64,000 nucleotides of DNA from Microbotryum silenes-acaulis (GCA_003665825.1 QPFY01000011.1:124001-188000); one strand, 5' to 3'. Positions 21,379 to 39,257 are shown, numbered from the stretch's first letter. Made by a program: numbers and translations. Notes: generated by a model not told the origin, from the sequence alone.

Positions 21379-22524
21379 GGGTGGTAGGGCTGAGGTCGGA
21401 GAGGCTGTTTTGAGAGTGGAGGCGGAAGCGACAGGGGGTGGAGGGATGAGGGGTGCTTGGTATATTTGTCGTATTGTCCGCGTCACGGATGATCGTTCGG
21501 CGAGCGAGTGATGTGTTCCGATCGCCAACCACATCCGGATGAGCTCGAGAGAGTAGGTGAAGAGGGCCGAAGTGACGCCGGTCAACGAACCGGCGAGGAA
21601 TCGGCGCGCGCCCGTCTCTTGCTCGGTCGTCGGCATCAGCACCTGTGGGACATGGTGAGCGCGTGAGCAGATGGGCTCGATTGTGAGAGAGATGAACCCA
21701 AGACAAGCTCACAACGTGAAACTTATCGTAAGCCATGAACTTGATCGCAGCGTAAGGGAAGATGCGCAAGAGCGTCGCCGAATGCCCCTGCAGCAGGGCC
21801 CGTCTCCCCGTTTCGGCGTAGATAGCTTGACTGGCTTTGAACACACCCGTACATGTACCTGAATAGATATAGAGCAACAGTGGTAGGGTTGAAACCAAGT
21901 CAGCGGAGTTCTTGAAGGAGCGGGGTAGTCGCGCCGGCTTTCGGTTTGAATAGCCGGAGGACGAGTCTCGTGACGAAGGATGAAGGACTGACCTGCATAA
22001 CGACCAAAGTCCGGTGCACGGGTCTGGAAGAGGGTCTTGACTCGATCTAACGGTGCGACCGAGGTCTTGGAGATGCAGCCTGTGTGCCGTCGGTAGTGGT
22101 AGTGAGGCGCCAAGGGAATGCAAGTGGAGGTTCGCGGTGGAGTGGGGGAAGGGACGACCGGTCGAGACGGGTAAGCCGTCGGATGGACGAAGCGCGGGAT
22201 GGGAGAGGCAGTCGTGCAAGGTAGGTGGCAGAGAGGGGATATAGAGTCAGTAACGCATACTTCGATGAGACGCTGGGGTTTAGACTGACCTGCTAGCCCG
22301 CCTGCGAGCCCCGACAGGAGCGCATACTCGAGCGATTGAGGATCCGTCGGCCGCGGTCCGGATGACGATGACGACGACGAAGACGCTGCTGAGGCCGATG
22401 CTGATGATGTTGAGTCGAGCGCAGGTGGCGTATTCGGAGCGTCGATCGAGCTCGCAGCTACAGAGCTCATCATCCACCCTCCTCCCTCTTGAGTTCCTGA
22501 TTCGGGGTGCTCTGGATCGATCAT
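20919..22524 (-). CDS. Mitochondrial carrier, Leu5/CoA-carrier type
   Basis: An inner-mitochondrial-membrane solute carrier (SLC25), closest in motif pattern to Leu5-type carriers needed for matrix coenzyme A. Exons 22524-22290, 22079-21993, 21858-21713, 21642-21487 and 21404-20919 give about 369 residues. The N-terminus is a serine-rich tail. The three carrier signatures are SVAPLDRVKTLF, TYSLELIRMWL (the proline is replaced by serine) and AYPLDIIRRRM. Other helices include LLSGLAGGLAG and FLAGSLTGVTSALF. The last intron is the weak point: its donor, GTGACG, is non-consensus, but its phases are the ones that connect the two conserved frames. It is followed by a (CAA)n tract coding polyglutamine in a matrix loop. 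The protein ends about where carriers normally end. Confidence 0.8.
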
Positions 22525-22749
22525 GGATCGGAGCCCTCAGCGCCTGAGCCCTCACATCGCTCCATCACAAGACACGTTCATGCCGAGTAGTGATGGTAGA
22601 CGAAGCCGTGGATCCCATTGTGGTTGAAACCCGGTGGCTTTTTTTAGGTAGGCCAAACGATCGCATATCGATCACGTGTTCAAACTCCGTTTCGTCACCC
22701 GGGGCAGAGTTGGAATCGAAACGGACACCGAAGGCTGATCGCGATGCAG

Positions 22750-23474
22750 TCAGCGAACGAGCCTGGTACCTGGAACTATCAGACAAAAGTGCTCCTTTGA
22801 CCCACCTCGCAGGTGCCGCTTCTCTTCGTTCGTAAGTGCACCCACCCTCTGACTTGGATCCGCGACGGTGCTTTCTTGGGACTGCAGGCGATCCTCAGCG
22901 AGAGTCGCAAGACCGCCGAACGGGGCGAGGCGAGCACGAAGATTGTCGCCCCACTGGAGAGGAGGGTCGAGATTGGGGTGCTTGCTGTTGAAATCTATGA
23001 TGAACTTCCTGCGGAGCATATGTATGACTGGTAGGAAGGAGGAAAGAGGCTATCGTAAATCAGCTCGAGTGCCGCCAAGTTGAGCGAGCCACGTTCGGAG
23101 GCGAACACCGACGATGCAGGACGATGCCTCCACTTACACACACCCGTCCCGCAGGAATATGTGTCGTACTCGATTCGCTTCTTACGCACGTCCTGAGACT
23201 CTCTCCACATCTCGCGCACCTCTGCGGACAGGAAGTTGTAACTTGTCCGCTGCTGAGAAAGAGAAGCTTCTCTTTGTTTGACGTCCCAAGCCATGGTGTA
23301 CAGGTAATTTTGGACCTCGATCCAGCTTTGCAACGAGACGGCTTGCCATATGACTTCGAACTCCCAGTAGAACCGGGCCATAGGTTGGAAGAAAGCGAGT
23401 TTCGTGAACAGGGCAAGAGTGGGGGGAAGGAAGGGATGCCGGTCGTCGAGTAGAACGTTAGGAGGCACACTCAT
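22750..23474 (-). CDS. Hypothetical protein, three exons
   Basis: Not recognised. Exons 23474-23138, 23027-22806 and 22769-22750 join in phase to about 192 residues. It starts MSVPPNVLLDDRHPFLPP, has an aromatic-rich stretch (MARFYWEFEVIWQAV), then a charged segment (EVREMWRESQDVRKKRIEY), and later FIIDFNSKHPNLDPPLQWGD. No signal peptide or membrane helix is evident. Composition and clean splicing support a real gene; no function is assigned. Confidence 0.55.
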
Positions 23475-24061
23475 GACTGTGCTTGTACTGTTGTGTGAGG
23501 CCAGTTGATGAGTGGGCGGCGCGGTGAGTACGACGCTCGAGCCAACCGAAGACGTTATGGGACGAAACAGCCGACAGCAACGTGCAAGAGGAGGACTCTC
23601 GAGGGCGAGTCGGAGTCAGGCTAACCAGGACTCACCAGAGGACACGGCGAGTGTGATGACCAGAAGGCGGCTTGGGAATAGGCAGGCAATTAGGTGGCAC
23701 CTGCGCACGCCCAGGGCCCAGGCGCCCAGGACCTCCCAGGACAGGACCCCCGAAAGCCCAGCCATATGCATAGGCGGCCCGCAAAAAACGGCCTTTTTCG
23801 AGGCAAAATGCCCAGATTTTTCCCGGATTCTGACTGAAAACGTCCAAATATGAGGGCCGCCTAGTGTTGAATAACTTTCAAAATTGCTCTACAAGCTGTA
23901 CAATGCCCACAAATTTTGCTGCGCTGCGCGCAGAATGCGTTTTCGCCGCCGCGCGCGCATCAAGAGTGCCGCCAGCGCTTCGCTCCACCGCGATCCGCTG
24001 CCGCGCTTGATGGGCCAAGCTCTGACAAAGCTTACCACACGACCATGAGCCAGGCTGAACC
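23475..24061. other. Intergenic, nothing recognised
   Basis: Contains a proline-coding GC-rich patch (23690-23760) and AT-rich sequence near 23870. ORFs on both strands are short and lack coding character. Confidence 0.35.
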
Positions 24062-25386
24062 TCATTCTTCATCATTGTTAATGTCCTTTGTCTTGTTCTT
24101 TGAACGACCTCCTGGTGCAAGACAAACAAGGGGTGCTGCTCGAACTCCTTTGACGTTCTGCAAGAGCCTGTACCGTTTTTCTTGATTGACGATGATGTGA
24201 ATTTCCCGTTCATCACGCCAGTTTGATCGTGTGGAGTCCTTGACCTCGTAGTTGATGCTTGACAAGTCCGGTTCAAGCGAATTTAGGATACAGCGTCCAT
24301 GGACTTGACGAATGCGCGCGTTGCCCCGATAAGACACGTTGAACTTGAAGTAAACTCCCGGATCGATGACACGCAGCTCCGGTATCACGGCATTTGCGAC
24401 AAGAGCCAGAGAGTCGACACTTTCAACACTTTCGTAAGTTGTGCTTGACTTCTTGTAGATGTTCCTCACTGCAGGGAAGGTGACAAGTAAAATTGGCAGT
24501 ACTAGTCAGTCAGGTGTTGAAGTTTTTCCACACAAGTATTAGTTTGGCATACCTATCCCAATTGCCAGCCGTTCCCCGCATTGTAAGTTCACCTGATGGC
24601 AAACCCATAGGTTCTTCTGGGATCCCATACGCGACCAGCGTGTCCACCTTGAGAAGGCGGAGGGCAGACACATCACCATCAACAGCTCGAACGAGTACGT
24701 GGTTCGACATGATCTGGCCATAGATCTCTTGTCGTCCTTTCATTTTGTCCTGTGGCGTCGAAGTTAAGCGTCAGCGTAGGAGAAGACACGCCCCACTTTG
24801 GGTCATGATACATCATAAACCAGCGACTAACGGGAGTTCGTCCCTCGGTGCTGATCGCAATTGTCGCTTGCTCGTGCAACGTCTTTTCCCGGATAGTTGC
24901 CCCTGAATTGCTGAAACGAAGGTTTCTCTCGTTCCCCACAAACTGTGGATACCTGTCCATTCCCATCGTCTCGACTATCCGTCGAAGTGCGGCAGAGTGG
25001 ACGTTGCCGCGGTGCTCGGTTCGGTCTTGGGCAAGGGGTGGATCTGACGGTGCTTTCTGTGCGCCACCCCTAAAACTTGATCTTCTCGAGGTGTCGGCAT
25101 TGGTGTGCACGTCGTCGAGCGAGCAAGCTGTCCAAGTCAAGTGTGGGGACCGAGTAGAGGGCCCCTTTCTCTAGAAGATGACGCGGGTAAGGGGCCACGG
25201 GCGCTTGCCACTGGTTGGAGATTTGGGTCTGTATCAGTAGATGCAACGATCAATCAAAGATTGTGTTCACTCACGGATTCCTCATGCTCATGAGATGCTT
25301 CGGCCAAGAGCGCTTGAAGCTGTCGATCTTCTTCTTCCGCATCGGCTTGATCAAAGCCAGCATCAGCAGCGTTGCTGAGAGGGTTC
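24062..25386 (-). CDS. Unrecognised multi-exon gene, 5' end lost at Copia insertion
   Basis: Not recognised. Four phase-compatible exons read from the Copia border downwards: to 25275 (acidic, QADAEEEDRQLQALLAEASH), 25170-24832 (contains GNVHSAALRRIVETMGMDRY), 24749-24553 (contains EIYGQIMSNHVLVRAVDGD) and 24464-24062 (contains NAVIPELRVIDPGVYFKF). The coding signal continues right up to the LTR at 25387, so the first part of the gene is missing or lies beyond the 5-kb element. No convincing partner exon was found on the far side. Intact in its 3' part, but probably inactive as a gene. Confidence 0.55.
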
Positions 25387-31138
<5,752 letters not shown>

Positions 31139-33923
31139 TTAGTGCGCCGAAGGCAAGAATTCTCTCTGCTTTGAGCACTCACCATGTGGCCTGTCTGACT
31201 GCCCGCAAGTGTCGAGCCAAACATCGAAGAAATGGTCGTTCTGGAACCAAGAACATTCGCGCAGCTGAAGAAGCTCCATCCGGCGATCCAGTATAATGAG
31301 CGCGCGGTCTCGGATCTCTTCAACCTCTTCAGTGCCGAATATGGACTTGGCATCAGCTGGATCGATCGATTCAGGAAGGGTCTCTGTTGGGATGGTTTGA
31401 AAGATGTCAGGGCGACATAAGAGGTGATATGGAGCACGCTGTATCGAAAAATTACCCAACACGTCAGTCCAAAGTGTTTGGCAACTAATGATACGAGTCT
31501 TTTCATCTTCGAGCCAAGCCAAAGCTTGCCGCACCTCGGCGCCGATCCGCGCTTTCTCCTCACCGACTCGATCCTTGGCGCGCACAGCTGCTACTCCTCG
31601 CTTGACCCAAGGATTGACAGCCCAAGCAGCTTCAACATGCGTGAAAAAGCCGTCCTGCCAGAACGGGTCCGTCTCATCGAGGTCGATCGCCGATTTCAAG
31701 CTGTCGGAAATCCGGAGATTGTTGAGTAGGCTCGAAGTTGTTGATCCCATCGCGAGACGGAAGGCCTCAACGGCCTTGTTGTACGTCTTGCGAGCCTTTT
31801 CCGCGCCTGAATGAATCTCGCCGTCTGTAGCACGAGCTCTTCTGGCTGCTCGTTGACCTAGCTTTGCACCTCCCTTGCCACAACCCGTCGAAAGTAGCTT
31901 CTCCCGACTGGTTTTGTAGGCAATCACTTCGAGATGAAATTTGCGTAACGCCACAGAGCACTGGCACAGATGTCGAAGTTCCGCACAGCACCTAAGCTAT
32001 CAGTGCAAGCTACAGCAATCATGTGAGCAACACACCTCAACTGACCTTTGGACGAGAGGCCCGTGACATAACGAGCCTGTGCCATTGCCGCTCGATCGAT
32101 GTCCGTCCCGAGGCTGCGGCGTTTGGCGCTTAGCGATTCCAAGACGTCTGAATCGGGCTCGTCGGTATCTCTTTTCAAAATCCCAGCAAGTCAGAATCAT
32201 AGACAGTGAGCGACGGTCTGGCTAGATGATCTACGTACATTCGCGATCAATCTTGTAGAGGCTCTCCACAAGTCCATAGAGGTCGCTCTCCCTCAAGCGA
32301 TCCGCCTCCGATTGCTGCGCAGCTGTCTTTGGCACTTGCGCCAGTCGCTGTTCTTCCCACTCGCGGCGGAGCGCATCTTCGGTCAACCTCGAATCGTAGG
32401 CAATGATGCTATCAAGCTCTTCCTCAACAGTGACACCCTTGTCGTTTGCCTCATGGTAGCGACGATAGAACCAGGTCCCTAAATAAAACATACCGAGTGT
32501 CAGCATTGCGATTGAGATGATTGCGATCCAGGTGCGGCTTACCCAACTTGTTGACGGTCGCGTCATTCAGTGCTTGGATACGGACCGCCAGGTTGACGAA
32601 GCGATGGGACTTGTTCGAGGGGCGGTTGATGGGAATGAGCGACCGTAGCCCGCTCCACAATCGCTCACAGCGCTCTCCATCAGTCAACCCGAAGTTCGGA
32701 ATGAGGCGGGGGTTGAACTCGACTTGGCAGGACCAGATATGGGCGTATGCATGGAAGACGTTCGTGGCGAACTCCAGTCGCTTGAAAAGCTTTGGCAGGA
32801 GCTGCCTCTGGTGACAAATGATGGGAAAGTAGGCGCATTTGGTCTGTGCCAACGAAACTGAGGAGGAGGGGACGCGTCGTGATCGATGATGCGAACCTTT
32901 TCAACGTGGTGCTTGAAGTTACAGGCAATGTCGTATAAGACTCCGATCTTGGCGTTTTCAGGAAGGCGCTCTGAAATGTGCTTGAGGATGGCAAGCGCAT
33001 AGTACAATCTGGGTGGTCGGAGGGGAATATGCGCATTAGTACTGGGAGAGGAAAGCGGAAGCGACTAAGTCCCGCCAGACAGCTCTGCGCTCACTTTTCA
33101 CCAGACCTCTCAAGATTGACCATTTTCAGGTTTACATCATGACGGCATACGCAGGCAACGAGTCCGGTGTCGACTACTCGTGACGAGGTTGAGCCAGCTC
33201 CGTCGTCGGCAACCTTGCACGACTCTGTGCACGCCTATGACGGTGGGTGGGTGTAGAGGTAAGCGCTCCCATTAAGGCAAATGCAAACAGCGGCATTACT
33301 CACCTTTTGGTCGGCCGCACCGAAGCTTCAACCTCGGCCTTCATCGCCTGAACCTCTTCCTCACCCAAGAAAATGTCCGAAACGAGTTTTTCTCACGCGT
33401 TTGGTGAAAGTTGCTGTCGTATGCAAGCACGCAATCCAAGTTGGCCCGAAGCACGCGGGACACTTGTGGGAATACGAATCGACGGTGCCTACGAGAAGGT
33501 CCCCGCTGTCCTTCTCGCATGTTTCGAGCGCGCGGTACTTGTCGATCGCCCTTTGCAGTTGCTTCCGAAGGTCTTTGTCCTGCATGCGCGGAAGGCAGGC
33601 TTTGAGCATGTGCCCCTGAAACGATGGCGCCGTCTAAAGTCACCCAAGGATGTTCCGTGTAGTGACCTCGACCCCACCCACAACGGGAGTAATACTCTTT
33701 GAGGGAGTCCGCATAGCCGGTGAGAGCGCAGGGGCTGACCTTCCAGCTCGCGTGGGCCTGCTCGACCCGTCGAAATGAGAAGGCGGTCATCGGCATTGAA
33801 GCGGTCGAAGAGAAATTGGGCCAAGCGTTCGACGTCCGTAGCACACCGCGATTCGGAGGCACAGGAGGTGACCTGCAATTTGTAGACCGACGGTGTGGAC
33901 TTGTATCTTCTCTTCGGCGGCAT
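31139..33923 (-). pseudogene. KDZ-superfamily transposase, reading frame broken
   Basis: Spliced minus-strand segments read in the order of rust-type KDZ transposases. N-terminal parts include MPPKRRYKSTPSVYKLQ and MPMTAFSFRRVEQ...YADSLKEYYSRC. The cysteine cluster is HKCPACFG. The catalytic-type motif YDSNFHQTR follows in a different frame, with no room for an intron. Next come ALAILKHISERL...GVLYDIACNFKHHVEK, RLEFATNVFHAYAHIW and FGLTDGERCERLWSGLRSLI. The distal part has GTWFYRRYHEA, a coiled region, and exon 31954-31139 beginning ALRKFHLEVIAYK and ending EFLPSAH. Several introns (for example before GTWFY) splice in phase. The shift before YDSNF would inactivate it unless it is a sequence error. 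Confidence 0.75.
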
Positions 33924-34256
33924 GGCGACGCCGAGTCAAGTGCATGAGCAAGAGTACGAACGCGAGCCGTGGGGCCTGTACAGTCGATGGCGACGCTACA
34001 ATGAGCTGTAGCGGAAGCAACGAGGTGAGGCGGCAAGTCAAGTGGAAGGTCCCTCGCGTGGCCGACTGCCGCCAACGCGTGTGCTCGGACCCTTCGATCT
34101 CGGGACCGAAATCCCGCGCGACACTCGCGCGACCGCTTCGGACATGTGACTTTGACGACACCCGAAAGATGCGAGAAAAAGATGAAGGAAGGAATGCATC
34201 TACTACCCACTTTCCTTATAAATCTAGCAGCTGTGTTTTATGTCTGCCCGAGGTGA

Positions 34257-34324
34257 GTGACGGCAATGCGAGGTGCGGTGCTAGTGCGGGCGATCACTAG
34301 CACCGCACCTCGCATTGCCGTCAC
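34257..34324. repeat. Perfect 30-bp inverted repeat, 8-nt spacer
   Basis: Arms 34257-34286 and 34295-34324 are exact reverse complements (first arm begins GTGACGGCAATGCGAGG). The spacer is CGGGCGAT. Pairing resumes for about five more bases on each side after a short mismatch. It lies some 330 bp upstream of the KDZ transposase start. No coding sequence overlaps it. Confidence 0.95.
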
Positions 34325-35052
34325 TGCCCTCGTTGCCGCCGCGGCGATCTGGCTTTTTCCACCGAAGCCTTGGAAAGTATGACCCCTATTCAAATTCGAG
34401 CCCAAAGCTCAAAAGAAGACCCTAGTCTCGGTCCAGTAAGCTGAGGACGCCAACGTCTAGGATCGACAAATCGAGGTTAAGCCATTCAATCATCGCGCCG
34501 CGCTCCTACCCAGGAGATCGAAGTTGCTGAACCCCATCGTCCAATACCTAGAGTGCGATTGCCCAACTGCTGGGGCCCTTGGGTTGAAGCCCGGATGGCA
34601 CGAGCCTGAACCTTTGAGCCTGGAAACTCGACTGTTACATAAATCTTCTCAGAATCGGCGCTCCCACCCGAACCTGAAGTTAAACTTCCCGGGGTCCGAG
34701 CTGGTCCGAGCGCTTGGTCTGCGAGATGCGCGCGCGAGCGCGGCGCTGAGCGCGCTCACCGGCTTGGTGTCGGTGCTAAAGTTCACTCATCTTTGATCCT
34801 CACGCCTCTCTCTCTCCCATCCTCCTCCGTCTCGCACGTGAACTTGAACCGGTCAGTAGCCACAACAGGCAGGTATTTCTTCGCCCGCAGCGTTGCTCAT
34901 GAAGATCATGCGCGACTGTACAGGAGGGTTTTACGGTCGTCCTTCAATGCCCCGGTCACGTTCAAACCGACAGTGAGCACAGGATGGATGATCGTCGTCT
35001 TGCCTATGATTTGTCTGCTGACTCGCGAGCTGCCGCGCTGCTGACCCATCAG
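34325..35052. other. Spacer with no supported gene
   Basis: Short ORFs only. It may contain the decayed 5' part of the dehydrogenase whose last exons begin at 35053. A GAAGTTAAAC stretch near 34675 resembles a 5S rRNA box but has no surrounding 5S structure. Confidence 0.35.
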
Positions 35053-35267
35053 TGGGAGGCAAAGACGCTTCTTTGACGCCGTACGATTCGATCAATGGGG
35101 TGTAAGTTTGTGTTTTGGAGGGCCTTATCTGCCGGAGGAGCCCTGATATCTAAAAATATCTTTCCTGCCCCGACAGTCTCAACAACACGATCTACAAAGT
35201 CGGCCCTTCGGATACGGGCAAGTTCTTCAACCAATCGGGCGGACAAAACCCAGTCATTGAGATGTAG
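35053..35267 (+). pseudogene. Short-chain dehydrogenase, C-terminal remnant
   Basis: Two exons (35053-35101, 35177-35267) read GGKDASLTPYDSINGV, then NNTIYKVGPSDTGKFF and a final stop after NPVIEM. Fungal csgA-type SDRs have this ending after their HPGWVxTDMG motif. The catalytic part (TGxxxGxG, YxxxK) could not be found upstream, and 34.3-35.0 kb is disrupted, so this looks like the tail of a broken gene. A full gene with unrecognised 5' exons remains possible. Confidence 0.5.
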
Positions 35268-35476
35268 TTATGAGCCATGGAATACAATGCGGATTCAATG
35301 ACCCTCCAAGAGCGCCGGCTGCAGTGATGCCTGACCAAGACCAGGTCCGAGCGCACGTGACGTCTTGCCCCCCTGTGTTTTGCACCGCGCGACGAGAGCG
35401 CGACCCACCCCCCCGCTCTGCTCTTTTAGTTCGCCTGTCTCGCACCATATATACCCAGTCTCCTCCGTTGTCGACG

Positions 35477-38400
35477 ATGGCTTCCCCATCATCGCAAGCG
35501 GCTCTCTCGGACTTGATCCACCACACTCTCCCGCACCTCAAGCCCGACCAAGCCCAGCAGCAACAACGAAGTTCGCAGGCGCAACTCGATGCACATACTC
35601 GAGCGACGGGAGGGTCGACCCGTTCAAGTTATAAGGATTGGTCTACGCTGGCGGATGAGGCTCAGCTGGGTAAGTTTTCGTGGTATTTGGATGATGGTTT
35701 CAGGCGTGAATGTCGAGTGGGGTCGACGCGTCGCGGCGTGGTCAGAGCGCGTTGAATGATGCGTCGAGATAAGCCATGCAGCCACGCTCTTGATTTGCTC
35801 CTTACTGAACTTGTCGATATCTGCTCTACTCATTCCTACAGCCCTCAAGAGAGCGGGAAGATCGTCGCAGGAACGGTTACAGTTCGCTCAGCTGTCCGCG
35901 AGGCTTCACAGTCGCGTCAGTCAGAATTGGTTCGACACCGTCATGGCCAGCATCTATACAGTATTGACATGGAAGTTATACTTTCTCACAGGCCGTACCA
36001 CGTAACAAGCTCGATACACTTTCATTGCTCCTCTCACTCGCGGGATCGTCCTCAATCCCGGCCGCATCGAGCTCGGCCGCAGCTGCAGCTTCGAGCTCAT
36101 CCTCTACGGGGACAACAAGTCGACAAGCACCTCTATTTGGATACCCAACACCACTCGATCGTCCCGCTTCTCGCCCTTCCTCCAGAGCAGCGAACCACGA
36201 CTCGAACTCTCGGCGCGGCGCCCCCGTTGGCCTGTCCTCCTCCTCCAACCCCAACTTAGCCGCAGCCGCAACCGCTTTACCGCGTGCACCCAAACTGTCC
36301 ATGGCCGCCGTTCTGGCTTCCCATCGAGCCCAACTTGCTGCTTCACGACCGACAGCAACGACGACACCGCGACTGGCGCCCGTCCCCGAATCCCTCCTCC
36401 TCAGGGACATACTCTACATCATCCAAGGCATCGACGGCCGCTTCATCCGCTTCAAGACCCCGATCCCCTCTCTAGGTAAAGCAGGTCCCCGAAGGACGTT
36501 CAAACGAGGCGAGATCGTCGTCGAGGAGAATTCACCCGCCGATCCCGAAGCGCTCATTCTCGAACAAGGGATCGAGTTCGTCCTAGAAGGGAGTGGTTAT
36601 AGCCTAAGTGCACCGATGAGGGTCTTGTTGCATACGCTGTCCGAGTTGGGGTGGTTGTATCGCAAGATTGATGGGGTCTTGCAGAGGAGTGGATCGGCGA
36701 CGATTTCGTCTGCGGAGGGAGCAGCATTCGTTGAATTGGGGATGATCGAACAGAGTCTTCATGCGGCGCTCAAGGCGGAGATGACGGAGTACTATCGCCT
36801 CGTTGCCATCTTGGAGAGCCAGCTGACGATTGAGGATGAATCGACGAGGACGGAGGGTGGCGCGGGTATGAGCATCGAGGATATGGAGGGCAAGTTGACG
36901 TTGAGGAGGTTGATGGTTTGGACGGAGGAGGTCAAGTTGAGGATGAGGATGATGGGAACATTGGTCGAAGAGGCTGGGGGTGAGTGATATGTGTTCTGAA
37001 CCTGACTTGTGATAGGATGACTGATGCCCAGATTGGCGCTGAATGACCGCAGGCGAAAACGTCGGAGGTGCATTGCTCACCTCTCTGCACGCACGAACCT
37101 CGAACGGCGACCCCTTCATTCGCGACTTCTCCTCCCGTCTCCTGCGCACCCTCTCCGTCCCCTTCTTTGCCACGCTCTCCGCCTGGATATACGAAGGCGA
37201 GCTGCGCGACCCTTTCGGTGAATTCTTCGTCCAACTTAACCCTGCTCTAAGTGGAGTGGACGAACGAACGGGCTTGTTGAGAGGGAGGTCTACGTTCGGT
37301 TTGAATTTGGATCAGGACGATGAAGGTGTGCAGGCGCATCAATTGTGGGAGGGCAAGTTTAGGTTCAAGAGGGTCATGTTGCCCGGTTTTTTGGAGGAAT
37401 CATTTGGTCGCAAAGTCAGTTGGAGCGAGTGTTACCTTCTGCACAAGGATGTTTCTGGTTACTGATCCGCTGTAACGACGTCCACATTCGCAGATCTTCT
37501 CGACGGGGCGGTCGCTCAACTTTATGAAGTACAGCTGCGGAGATGGACAATGGGTCGCCTCAAGGCACCAGACCGATGGGCAACGGAGAAGTAAGCCTCC
37601 CCTCACCTTCCAAGATTTACAGCCATTACTGATCGCATGGCACTTTACTTGTAGCCCTCGAATACGCCGACATCATTGGCCTCGAGCAATCTATCACTGC
37701 TGCATATTCGCACACCTCCAAGCGATTATTTGACATCTTTTTCGACAAGTTCCGCCTGATGGACCACCTCAAGGCGCTCAAGGATTACCTGATGTTGGGC
37801 AAGGGTGATTTCGTCGAGATTTTGATGGAAAGCTTAGGGTGAGTGTTGACGGCACAATGAACCGTGTTTGTGGCCCAGATGCTGACCGTCCTCAATTCAT
37901 TTAGGCCCTCTCTCGATCGACCAGCGAACCTGCTGTACCGCCATAACCTAACCGCGACGCTTGAGACAGCCCTCCGAGGCTCCTCCTCCGGCCCCTCCTC
38001 CTTGACCTCTTCTACGGCGAACCGGTCCTCCTCCGACGTTCTCCGCCGCCTCGACGCGCGCATGCTAGAGTTCACCCAAGGTGAAATCGGGTGGGATGTC
38101 TTCACGCTCGAATACAAAGTTGATGCTCCCCTCGATACGATTCTCGACCCCGAATCGATGCAAGGGTACCTCAAAATGTTCAAACATTTGTGGCATATCA
38201 AGAGGGTAGAGTATGCTTTGAATGGGGTACAGAGGAGGTTGATGACGGGGGCGAGGACGTTTTTAAAAGTGCCCGGTGAGCTCTCCGAACACCTTTGATG
38301 GGGTGGGATCTTCGAAGAAGGTTCTATAAACTCATAGGACCCGTTACCCTACCAGAACTCTCGTACGACTTTCACCTCACGCGCATAGCATTACAACGCA

Positions 38401-39046
38401 TGACCTTCTTCATTCGTCAATTGCAGTACTACTGTCATCTCGAAGTGATCGCCTGTTCATGGCAAGTTTTGGAGGAGTTCGCTTTGAAGAAAGAGGGGGA
38501 TTTGGATTCGTTGATCGAGGCGCATCGGGTGTATTTGAGGAGGTTAGTGACCAAGGCGTTGTTGATTCAGCCTAGAAGTTCTCATAGAACTGAGGTGAGT
38601 GCGGCAATAGGGTGGGTGGGTGGGTGTGATGTGATTTCCAAAGCTGATGTTTATTTTTGGTCTGTGGAATAGGAGGAACGCTACGTCGTTTTGGAAGGGG
38701 TGAAGAACCTGTTTCAAATGATGCTGCAGTACCAGAACGTAGCCGTAAGTGCTCCACTCCCCCCCGTACCTCTTTCTCCCCCTAACCCTATTACCCTCTT
38801 TGATCCGATCAGGACGCGCTCTGCAACTACGCCCTCTCCGAAGCTTCCCGACAACAACCTTCGAACGCGACGCTCGCAGCCCGCAGCGCCGACACCCTCG
38901 ACGGGATCCGCCACCGTCTCCAAGACTACGCAACCCAATTCGATACCGGTGCTAAAGAAGTGGTGAGGTTGTTGGGCAAGGCGAAGGATTTGGATATGAG
39001 GTTCTTGGCGGTGAGGTTGAATTTCAATTACAAGTTCACGTCCTGA
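35477..39046 (+). CDS. SPC98: Gamma-tubulin complex component GCP3 (Spc98/Alp6)
   Basis: GCP3 is a core subunit of the gamma-tubulin small complex that nucleates microtubules at spindle poles. Ten exons (35477-35669, 35842-35915, 35992-36979, 37053-37414, 37494-37590, 37655-37838, 37905-38275, 38338-38594, 38673-38744, 38813-39046) close in phase to 943 residues. After a low-complexity N-terminus the GRIP1-type motif appears: LLRDILYIIQGIDGRFIRF, LSELGWLYRKIDGVL, EMTEYYRLVAILESQL, LTLRRLMVWTEEVKLR and FFATLSAWIYEGELRDPF. In GRIP2 come LFDIFFDKFRLMDHLKAL, DYLMLGKGDFVEILME and MFKHLWHIKRVEYAL. ILYIIQGIDG distinguishes GCP3 from GCP2. It ends NFNYKFTS. Confidence 0.92.
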
Positions 39047-39257
39047 GGTGGGTGGGGGCTGAACTATAAAGGGCTTATTGGATGGATCTGTCTTTTGGGG
39101 TTTTCTTTTTTTCTTATTTCTGTGGTGTTCTTGTTGTGAAAAATCCCACCCAATATGTTTACAAGGATGCGTGGTGCTCGACTGGCGCAGATCGTCTCGG
39201 GCGCAACTTCGCAAGCGCGCCTTTTTGGACTTTGGCCGATCACTTTCGCCGCACATC

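Noticed and set aside
34640..34760. 5S rRNA-like box (GAAGTTAAAC) near 34675
   Set aside because: Flanking sequence does not fit the 5S helices or length; the match is too short.
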